Shown piece by piece: positions 23,001-35,000 of a stretch of DNA of 64,000 nt (positions are counted from its first letter, which is position 1; the number at the start of each line of letters is the position of its first letter). Source of the stretch: Bugula neritina (lineage: Eukaryota; Bryozoa; Gymnolaemata; Cheilostomatida; Bugulidae). Location: NCBI GenBank assembly GCA_964035545.1, contig OZ037767.1:24075128-24139127 (forward strand), written 5' to 3'. The notes under the pieces were generated by a model that was not told where the DNA came from, did not search any database, and worked only from the letters and a program-made list of their open reading frames with translations. Position numbers and translations under genes: made by a program.

Positions 23001-26000
23001 TACATTGTTATACCTCAATCAAATCATTCTCAGATGTCAAAGTACTACTTAAGAGCATTCATCAAATCTTAAAATGTGAAAATCCAAGTTCTGTAGCCTT
23101 CAACCACACTCACACAAAATTATACAAAAACAAAATCTTATCAAGAAGTCTAAAGGAGGTAAAGTAAGAAGTGTGAAATCTATTCTATGTTTGTAACTCG
23201 TATATAACACTACACAGCGTGGTGAATCATTGGCAGTTAGTGCTGAAAAGGAATAGTAATCGTACACTACCAGGGAAAACTATATTTTGAATAGTTTAAG
23301 ATTTTTAATGTTAGTTGAGATTATCTGGAGTTAACGAGCCAGGAGCAAGCACCTACAGGCATCATGGAAATGCCAGAAACTGTAACCGCATGCAAATAAT
23401 TACCCAAGCGACTACAAACTAAGGGCTGACTAGCTATGAAAGCCTTGGTTCAAGAGTCAAGCACGGTGTGTGTATACCTGAGCCCTTGGGCTGTAGAGGG
23501 GTGAGCCAGGAGTCCAAGAACTCGGGCTCAATGGAGACGGAGGGTCATATGAGATAGACTACAAACAACATGTTCACATGTTCGAGTCTGTTCACGAAAC
23601 AACATGAACTGCACATGCAAATAGTCACCGCCAACTTCAGCTCCATCTTATGATGTTTCATCTGGTATGGATCTGGGGGCCTCGATTATTTTGAGTTTTC
23701 AAGTTTTATAATGACCATGAGGTAATGTTTAAACAATGAAAATATTATAGGGTCCGTATGATAGTGGCTCGAAAGAGAAAAATACCCTCTTAAAGCTAAA
23801 TTTTTCAATCTGGTAATTCTTTGCCAGAACAAACTGATTTACAGACACAAAGTGAGATCAGAATTAAAAAGTGTCCCTTTGAAATGTTAAAACTAATTTG
23901 ATTGGACAAGAAAATATAAGTTGTTGACAGTGAGCTAGCTAAGCACTAAATGCCACCCAACTCGAAATAAGCCACGAAACAAGCATTAATAAGACTGCAT
24001 TTAAGAATGCAAAACTCACACTTTGTACGTCATGCTTAAAAATAAAATCACAAATGGTTGGTTAGAAGAATTCACTCATAGAATTCAGTCAATGAGCCAA
24101 ACAATCAAATAAAATATTTGACAAACTCAAAGTCTTAGCATGCCCGATGTTAATCTAGACATCATTGAGAAAACAGGAAACGGTAAATTCGACTGTCCGT
24201 ACTTTTACTATGTCAAAGAAATAAACTCCTACTTTGAGCAAGTAACTATCCTAAAGTCTACCAAACAATTTGAAAAATTTTAAAATTGAAATTGGATAAT
24301 TTAAGAATAAAGGAAAGAGATATTTGAAATGATAATCTAAAATTACTATGGAAATATCAGAGCAAAAAATGTCCAAGTAAATTTACATCAATATTTTTAA
24401 AACGAACTAATGCATATTTTTGCCATATAACTACCATATTTTAGAGTTTTCTAATTTGCTATGTTTTATATATATGTTTAACGTAAAATTTAAGTACGCA
24501 CTCTTTGCCATGTTCTTCGTCTATTAGGCTCCTCTGACCTCGTTTCCTGCGAAACTGAGCTTTCTGATTGGCTACTGGTTGTGGCATCAGGTTTTGATTT
24601 GCTGGAAGCGTCTTGGGCTGCCATACCATTAGCGTCAGCACTCTTGAGTGTAGCTTCTGCGGCCTTGACATCGTCCTGGGTGACTCCCTGAAAGTTACCA
24701 AGAGTATGCATTGCAGCACCACAGAGACATTTAATAAAGCACGCATTGCAATACCACACTGACATCTAATATAGAGTATGCATTGCAGCACTGCATTGAC
24801 ATCACCTCTACACAGTCAAATACAATGTACTGCTGAAACAAATATACAACCAACCATCGCAGAAACAAGTTGCTCAATTAACATTGTCACACAACCGCTC
24901 TAACTCCCGAAATAAAGAACAGTTACCTGAGTGGAACGCCGCGTTTCTCTCGCCCTCTTAGCTTTCTTCTTCCGATTAGTCTCAGCCTCCTCGTCTCGTT
25001 TGGGAGCTTCAAACCGGCTGATTCTGCGGTCTGGAGTCTTCTCTGACTCACTCTCCGACTTAGCGAGTGGGGAGGAGGTGACGACGCTGTCGTTACTTGG
25101 TGAAGAGGAAGAACCAGATACTGTAGGCACCGGTGAGTTGGCAGCTTCTTTCTCTTCTTTCATCTATATAAATCACATTCCATTAAACACTGACTAGGAA
25201 TAAACGGGATATATGCAAAAACATTGTTTACTCAACCAAATTGAAGGTAATATACTATTATTAGTTAAGAATGTTCATGGAAGCAGAATAAGGTGGAGAC
25301 TATTGCTCAAACATTAAAAAGCAACCTGCTTGGCCTCAATTGAATATAAAAAAACGCAACCCAATAACCAATAAAATTTCTTGCAGAACATGGCTAGAAG
25401 CAGCACCGAGTAGGATGTGACAGAGTACATCATTGTTGTCCAAACTTAAAATCTCCAAGCAATGCACTCGGTGAACACCAACTCAGTGCTGCTTTTAGCA
25501 ATTTTCTTGCTTGGCACAGATAATAGCTTCAAAGACAAACTTTGGCTTCGCGCTCCATCTGCTGACGCCTGTAGTACGGGACGTAGTTTGACCGCCCCAC
25601 TAGTGGATACGAAGACCTGTCTGATGAGCTTTGATCTCTGAGAGCAGCGAATGGTCTCTTATCTCTCATCACTGCCCCGGCTGTAGAGGTTGTTGAAGAG
25701 GTGCCAGTGGCGACTGGGCTTGTGTCCTTGAAAAGGTCATAGAGAGAAACATTACAAGCTAAACTCAGGACAGAATGTTGGCAACTAGAAGGGGTGGGGT
25801 TGGGATTTCACACTGTATAGGCAGAAGGTAACAACAAATAAAAGCAATAAGCCAGGCACAGAGAAATATATAACAAGAATAAAACGATATTTTTACAAAG
25901 AAGCAGCTAACTTTTTCAACAAAAATTTGGCCATAAACAAAAAAAAATTGGAGACCAAGCTTAAGCAAAATGTCCAAAAAATAATATAAGCATGTAAAGA

Positions 26001-29000
26001 TATCAATGCACATACACTTGAGCTACATATTGCACTTAGTTTTAAGCGAGTTATATTTATAAAGAAGTTAGGGCATGCATACTGTTACCAAATAGCAGTT
26101 ATGACTACAGCAGCTCTACTGTAGGCTGAAGCATAGTTTGATGTCAGACAGCATAATTCAGACACAAGTATTTACATACAACTGAAGTATTGGCTTGTGA
26201 AACGGGATTCTATACGGAATATGTTAGCCAAGTTAAAAGTTGCTGAGTAATTGAATTCATATGAAAGCTTCAACTAATATTATGAGAGAAAGATAATTTC
26301 TGATCAAACTATAAACCAATTTGATATTTTATGCTGCCGGACATCAAAACATTCATGCCGTAGGGCAGCGCAGCACTCACATTACTGGAAATCACACTAG
26401 CTGAAGAGGACTTGACAACGGCAGCGGTAGCGGCAGCAGAGGTCAACTTCCGGTCAGTAGCATTGTTGTCAAACACAGCACTTGTGCTGCCAGTCTTTCT
26501 GAGACCCGCGCGCCACGAAGTGGGGCCAGGGGAGGCGGGGGTGTTGGCAGTATTAATATCGTAGTCTGATGAAGACGATCTTCTAAATACCAGTAGCTGC
26601 TCGAAAACACACACAACAGTGAGAAGAGAGGAGGTGTAGAGTTTAGAGCCGCAGACGGCCTGTGATGGTGGAGATGATTCCCAAAACGATTCACAACTAT
26701 ATGTTTATATAGTAGTAGTCATACACAGCAACAGACATACTGAAAATGGTGACGCTTGTTGAGAAGAAACTATTTACAGAGCAGGAAAATGTATAGACAT
26801 TAGAAGATAACTCCTTCAAAAAAGCAGAACAATCCAGTTTTCATAGTCCAGAACCAGATACAGAGCAACATGGTGGAGCTGAAAAGGTGCAGGAGAACTC
26901 AGTAATTCACCAGTAAGTCATCATCACAGTAAACTGTACTTCGTGTGATAAGATAATCAAAGGACGGAAGATGAATTGAGAGAAGAAAGTTCAACAGCTT
27001 GTAGAGTTATCTCTCCTTTCACAATGCAGTGACACATGAAAATATAAAACTGTTCAACCTATTTGAGAGCATAACTCCTGCAAAGTCACATAACCATTTC
27101 GTGTTATAAATATAATTCACATGCCAAGACAGAGCAGAGAGTGACACCAGACCAGCCAGCAAGTGTTCAGCTCCATCCAGATTACTCGAAGACAGTCTGC
27201 GACAAATCCAACTCATTCATTTAGGGTGACTAGTTACAGGGCACTACACAGTACTAGCACAGCTTAATAGCAACTTAAAGCACACTACTGCAGTGACTAA
27301 CGGAAATGTTGAGCTACTTAACTAACAAGTGCTAACTACAGGTATACGTGACATTGTGCACTATACACACTGCACATTCTACAGCATCGCAAGTGTAACA
27401 CAATGACAACACAACAACTCACGCACGAGAAACGTAAAACAGCAACATGTTGCATTTCTAAGACAGGACTACATAATAGAAATGTCTATCAATATCAGAA
27501 AACACTGTTAGTCCTGAGTGAACACCATTTTTAGTATTTAGAAGAATTTATGGAGAAGTAATGAAACTGTAAAAATCTGCACAGGCCTTGCAGAGCATTA
27601 CGCATAAAGAGAAAAAAATTGGTAAAATTAGGAAAATTCACTTTTAGTAAAACTAGACACCTAGAAAGGGCTGTAAAGCATATATACCTCATTGTATTGA
27701 TCAGCTTGCTCCTTGCTGTCACTAGAGGAAGACGTAGTGGTGGATGTAGATGGGGGCACGACAGCCACCGGCGTACTTGGCTTTACCTCTGCAACAGACG
27801 GTTACACAACAATATTACTATATCCAACAACTTAACTCACATACAGAGTATTGAACTAGCAGTGTAGTTAAAATCACAGCACTTCAACACCAACCATTAC
27901 ATTTAAATAAAATGTGGATAAATCAACAGTTTAGCCCAATGTTTTTATTTTAACATAATTTCTCAATTGCCAAACACATAAATCTGGAATGTTTTCACAA
28001 GCGCAGTTTCCATTCCACTGTTTAGTTGCCAAAGGCTGGTGCACACAACTCTACCTGCTCGCCAGCCCAAGAAAACTAAACTTACCTCTCGTAGATAGAG
28101 GCTTATCTGACTGAGAACTTTTCTGCACTTCTGGTGATTTTACCTGCAAGAGTAATATTAACACCTTGTAACAATGTAACAACCACTCTGCATACAGCTT
28201 GCATCTTACAGTCCAAGCTTTACATGTGGCAATGACAACCTTACCAATCATCAAAAAACACTTTAATAGAAAGACGACTGCTAACAAAATATGTTGAAAT
28301 ATTCTGGCCAAGAGAAGAAAACTCTAATAAATTAGAGAGGAAGAGAGGGGAATACTTGTGAGATCAGAGACTCATGTATCTAACGAAACAACTTGTCGTC
28401 TTTGAATTCACACAAAAAGGATTTTCTTTGCATATATATGAATAATATTCCGTTTCTAATGTCGATGGAAAAATTCACTAGAGTAGCACATCATACATGT
28501 GAGAACAGCAACAGCCCCGTAACTCAAATGAGGTGCTTGTGAAAGAAAAAAACTATAAAACCTTCAGCCACAGAGTTTTCTACTTACAGATGACTTTGGC
28601 GTCTCTTGAGTTTTCTGATCCTCTAGCAGTTTGCTTTGGCTCCTATGGGATTCGTCTGTAAACAAAACAGAACTAAAATAGTTCACAGAAAGAAACAGAA
28701 ATGGCTGCAAGAAAGAAAACTAAGAAAGACTTGAGTAATCACAAGATAACGGCACTGGCTGCTAGGAGTTGCCTTCTCTTTTCAGGAATTCATACATAAA
28801 ATTATAGCTTTACTTACAGTATTTAATGAATTTTCTTCAGCCAAATTATATAATATATAAAAAATAAAAACTGCAGTGTTTAATGACTTTGCTTCACGCA
28901 ATTATTGAGCCTACCAAACAAAAAATTAGATGGTTATACAGTTTTTACAAAAATTATTATTGAAAATTTCAAACTATAGTTCAATTGGTTGGAAATATTT

Positions 29001-32000
29001 TTCATTTATAGAAAAATCAAAACAGCTTCATCTAATTTCTGAGAAGAATCAATAAAATCTGTTGATTACACTTTCAAGCACTTACAATCTTTAGATTAGT
29101 CAATATCAACAAAATGGGTAATAGCGAGGCCAACTTGTGAAAAAGAAGACAACCCTAAATATTTAAGTTTGGATGATAGTTATTTATAGAATATACTAAA
29201 TAAAATAAAGCTAGTTATACGAATACAGGCCAGCACCACCGATTGAAATGACATAATCAGTAAGGAAACAACAACTGCACCTGTTTCCAGCTCCTCAGAG
29301 ATCTTATTCTTAGCTGCGAGCACAGTTCCTCTCTCCTCTAAGCTAGCTACATGGGCAAGCTTCTCCTTGTCTTCATTAGACATTCTCGTCACTGATGTGC
29401 GGCGAACAATCTGCCGGGGCTTCATCACCATATCATCAAATGAATCCTTCTTTTCAACAGACCGTAACTAATAAATAAAACAACTGAGTGTACAGTTAGT
29501 CACCAAATCATATTTAGATTAACTTAATATATAAGAATGTGCTGTTATATTGTGCATATTGCATTATTTGATGTTGAACCTTACATTTTATATTACATTA
29601 CACCAGGCGTTTGCAATAGTACAGTATTCTTTCTGCATAAAACTAATATCTAAAATCTAATTAGATACTCATAATCCTAAAATATCCTGATATAAAGTTA
29701 TCACAATAACACTATCAACAGAGTAATCATGGCAACAGAAGTTCATTTACTGCAGAGGCTGATTTGGCAGCACTAGCAGATAATACTCTACTTTATTCTG
29801 TACTGACAGGGACAGAGATAGGAGATTGCAATGGCAGCGTAGAAAAGACATAACATTTGAGCAAATAGATTAATCAACCTGAATTGAATGTAATCTATAT
29901 ACACTTCTATGTGTATTAGAATTCAACTACGAGAAAATTAATAAGCAAATAACAAGAAAAATCGTAATATTGACATTTATCAATACAGGCTGGAACAAAG
30001 ACTGAACATTGACTCGCAGAGGCTAACATTATACGTAGGAGTTACCTCAGAAGATAAGTAGGGTCGGTACTGTAACTAGACAATGTGGTAATGTAATAGT
30101 AACTCTACATTCCAACTGCTGATCATAACAATAAATGGCCAACTGAGCAACCTAAAAAGCTTCCATTGAAGCCATGCAAAGTCTATAACAACTCAAATAA
30201 ATTCATGCTTTGGGCCGAAGCTGCTTTTAAAATCTCATCCTTACAATTCTGTAGGACTACAAGCTTCTTTTAGATACATGTTAAGAGTATATAGACATAA
30301 GCATGCTATATCTGATATCAAGTATGTGACATGAGACATCTCCAAGTAATAGTTGAAACTGAATTATAATGGGTTTGTTTTACACCTGCGTTGGGGTCAA
30401 AAGTTTCATGGGCAGACAATTCTCAAATACTGTATATTCAAGATTAAAAAACCAGCTTCTCCACTGTATACTGTTTGTATTCAGTGAATACACGTCTATT
30501 ACTAGCAGTACATAAGGACACTAAATTCACTTACACTTTTCTGTTTCTCATACAACTCAGCCATGAGTTTAACGAGACTCTCGTCTGCCTGCTCGGCCGC
30601 CGTCTTGCCATGCTTATCCCGGAGGTCCATGTCGCACAGCGCCTCCACCAGTACCTTGCAAGAGTCCTCCTGGCCCCAGTGGGCAGCACCATGCAGAGGG
30701 GTCCACCCGTCAAAGTCTTGGTGGTTGATATTAGCACCAGCTTCTATGAGGGCCCTGTAAACACACTCATCTATTAAGGAGCTGAACAAAGAGACTACTT
30801 AGTTCCATTGAGAGTGAGTGACAGTGAAGTAGTGAGAGTGAAATAGTAAAATAGTGAGAGAGTGAGTGAGTTATCACAAACTTCTCTAATCAAATTGACA
30901 AAATTTCATCCCATTCTGTTTCATTGCTACTCAAATAATCAAATCAAGTGTTACCATAAAAACAAAGAGCACAACAAGTAAACATTATCTGGTCCACAGT
31001 GAGTTTGGGTAGTTTACTGTTGTGTCAAAACCTGATTACACTAAACAGTAAAAATATAGTATCAACTGCATACATCATAACATTATGGTATCCTTTAGCG
31101 GCCGCTACGTGTAACGCTGTGGCACCAGTTTTAACATCTTCCAATTCTGGCCTTTCTGGGTGCATTTGCCATTCCTTGGCATCATTCAGCATGGTGATAG
31201 CTTCAGCACATCTCGCCTCGTAGGCATTTATATCTGAAACATTAGTTGATTAATTAATGTAAACTGAAAGAGGAGTTATTGAAAATAACAATTTTTCTGC
31301 AAGGGGGTTCATATACTAAAGTCTTGAAGTACACAAACCAATTTTTCATTTTTAATTGTTCACTGCTTAACTCAACAATTCTCCACAAATGCATACTATC
31401 CATATTCACAATAACAACATTTATTTTGTTAAACTAAAGAATATTTATTCAATCATATTACCTTGTGCAAAAAATGGTGCATTTGAAAAATGAGGAGGCC
31501 GTAATTATTATATAGTTATTTTTCTTGACTAATGTCTAGAGTTTTAAGGAGGGGAGATAACAATGGAGTTGAGAACATACTTTGACTATTCATGACTGAA
31601 GCAAGGAGGTTTTCCATATCTGAGCCTTCTGCTATGTCCAAAGCTAAGTCACCATCGCTATTGCAGGCAGCAACATCGGCTCCTTGTTTAATTAAATAGC
31701 TACAAGCGCATCATATCTGCTAGATTGTGTTACACATGCAGAGCATCATGAGCATATACTCATTATATATACATAATAGGCATAGGTAGCATGCTATATA
31801 TGCATATCGGCAGCCAATACACTAACCTATAGAAGAATTGCTGGTTAATTACCAGAAGTAATTGCTGTTCATACGAGTGTTAACTACACAATTAGTGAAC
31901 AATGCTAGTAAGGAATGATATCACATAGTAGAGCTATTAAATCCATCTCACTTTGGCAGTAATTGGTACAAGTACATAGACTGCTTTACCTAACTATTAA

Positions 32001-35000
32001 TATGCCAACATTGCTACGAGGGTACACTGAACTATGGTATATAAAACTACTTGGAACACAGTGTATATCTGAAGTTATCTTCTCAAATCAATAACCAACC
32101 GTTGAACTGCAGTATTTCTGCACACTAGAGGCTGACTGTCATATGAATAAAAATGCCAACATTTGAAATTTTTTCATGTTTTGTTAATTATTAATCATAG
32201 AAAGGAATAGTCATTTAAAATGCATCATTAAATTTCCTGCTGACAAATAAATGAAATTTATAGACTTTTTGCTCTTATCAAGTAATAATTTGATATTGTT
32301 ATACTGGCACCAACCATAGAGAAATCTAGAAAGACAATCATAGGAAATGATAACGTAGGGGTAACTGGAGTTGCCTCACCTTGCAATATCGATGTACCCA
32401 CAACTAGCTGTGGCATGCAACGGTGTCCACCCTTCATTGTCTGGCACATTGACTTTTGAACCATTCTTGACGAGAAATTCCACCATGGATATATTGTCAT
32501 CAATACACGCCTGCAAGAATCCACCACCACTATTACTACAGTAACACCAGTACTGTATGGTAATGGAAAACAGCTTGTAGAACTAATTATTCTAAAATAA
32601 CGCACTAATTGTAGTCATCATCAGGCTGAATATGAATAAACAGCATCTATTGCTATTTGATGGCATGGGGAGACAGATATAAAGCCTACAAGGGTACTAG
32701 CCACCTAAGCTAAAGAAACACAAGATCAGCTCTTCTAAATTACTCAATAAAACTTCTGAGAAGATAAAATAAGGAAATTACAGTTTATCGTTTACAAGTG
32801 GCAGGCAAGTGTGCGAAAGGGCTGCAGGTCATGTGTGTTGGCTGCACATGTGGCAACCTATACCACTGATATGGCCACATACAGCACGCATAGCTAAAGC
32901 CAGCCAAGTCAGCAAACATCCAATATGGGATATTGACACAAAAGTGTGTTTGCCTTCAGCATTAAAAATATAGGTTAACGAATCGCCCATGAAAGGTTGA
33001 TGACTGGTACTGTAATGTATAGGCATAAGTATACGTAACCATGTATATACTACTCGTAGTGCAATAGAGGCTTAACACTGTACAGCTGTAGTAGTATATT
33101 ACACTATATCATTATTAACAGGGGTTGTAGTAATTATATTCAAGTCTTTTGTTAGTATTATAATGAAGGCCTGTTGTTTTCAGAACCTTTCAGTTGACAA
33201 ATAAAGTCCAGTAAACTCAGCCTCAATGTTACAGCATCTTACTTTGACTTTCCCTGGACTTTCTCAGGATCTGAGGAGAGACCTGGGGGGCATATGAGGA
33301 GAGACCTGAGGTATATGAGGAGAGACCTGGGGTATCTGAAGAGAGATCTGGGGAACAGCCCACCATCCCATGTTCGACTAAAGCACTACTTAACTAGTAT
33401 TACTCCATTAAATGGAAATATAGTCAAAGGTTGTACTGTGTGACTTAAACTGCACTGTAATACGTAATAGCTAACTAGTTTAAAACCCAGTAGCAGTACT
33501 GAGCAATAACCCCCCCCCCCCAACTATATTGAAGTATGGGCGCGATAAGAGGCAGTACATTGGGATTAGTGCAGAGTTGCACATCTTACCAGCTGGCCAG
33601 AACCTACTCTACTCTAAGATAAGGCACAGTATAACAGGCCAATTACAATACTGCAGCTCTGCCCAGCACAGTTAGTTTACTTGCGGTCTGTCCGTCTACA
33701 ATCAACTGAATGTTCTGGCAATAGACCATGTAAGTTTGGTACATTTAGTACCTTGTACCAATTCTAGAATACTCACCACTATAACTTATATAAACTTCTG
33801 CAAGTTCAAATGCAAAATGCATACTTCTAGGAAATAGCTGTGCAACTTTTATTACATGCATTATTTTATTTCATATCTTAAATTTATGAATCGTGAGTTC
33901 ATTTTTCAAAATGTTTAATTTAAGTGCTTACAAAATGCAAATAAAAAGTACAAGTTTAAAAAAATACCCTGGTGCAAATTGACCACAGCCCCAGCTGTTT
34001 TGGCAAAACACATTTAATGACATTTTCATTGACATAGTGGTAAATAGGCTGGTTGTTTTTGGCAGATGGGTAGCACGCTGGCTGGCTGCAACTTTATACA
34101 ATTCTGATTGGCTGGACTCTACCTGACCAGCTAATGATTGTATCTGATTGGCCTAATAATTCATTTGCATTTGAAAATATAGAGTTTTATATAAGTTATA
34201 GTGGTGATATTTTAGAGTTGGTACACGCCCCTTTTTTGGTTGAGTTTTATAGTTTGATCATGCTGTAGTCATCTACAATACTTCAGTGTATGGGGAAATT
34301 ATTAGTATTACGAAATCTGTTTTGGCTTATATTGCTATGCCAGTTTTCTGACTTGGTCTGTAATAAACCATAGGCAGCTATATAACTTAGGTGATTTCAT
34401 CGAAGGTAGACACTGTTTAGGTGCAGCAAATCAAACACTGTTGTTACTATTGCAAAACAGTAGCAATAGCATAGCACAGTCAGCAAACTGTAATGGCAGT
34501 GCTGCACCATATTTGTCATCACTAGCATATATTTACAGCACACTGACGAACACATGTATAAGCTTGTGCTAAGCATAAATTAGTTGCTTATGTACCCACC
34601 ATTATTTTACTTAAAAAAATTACAACAGTAATTTTTTTAACTTGGTTGCATATTTATTTGCAGGAGTTAAAATGCACAGCTTTTAGCAATAGACAACATA
34701 GACGATTTATATAAAAATGAGCTTTAACCTGTAGTGCTTGGCATGCTAGTCTATACTGTTACTTGATATCATGACCATTTTGTACGTGATTTACTTAGTG
34801 GAACAGCATGTTTATCCCACAAATGCAATGCCATCAGCCATAGGACAATATAGTCCAGTTTTTTCAACTATGAAGTAATTTTGTTAGCAGCTTGCTTCAT
34901 TTTTAAGTGATATTTAACGTGAGCTTCTCAGTCTCACGTCATTGTTTGAGGAAATATCTGCACCTAGCTCTGAAGCTATACTAATGAGTTTTCAATACAT

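Noticed and set aside
22766-23167. 133-codon plus-strand ORF, the longest in the window
   Set aside because: It overlaps the fold-back element 22679-22964 and lies in an intron of the minus-strand MYPT gene. It has no recognisable domain, and the frame includes a run of C and AT-rich drift.
27019-27216. Possible extra MYPT exon between 26596 and 27688
   Set aside because: The acceptor at 26597-26598 already joins 27688 to 26596 in phase 0. The candidate gives a stop in the only frame compatible with its best acceptor.
30475-30777. Plus-strand ORFs over the MYPT ankyrin exon
   Set aside because: They are antisense shadows of exon 30535-30754, which encodes a clear ankyrin repeat on the minus strand.
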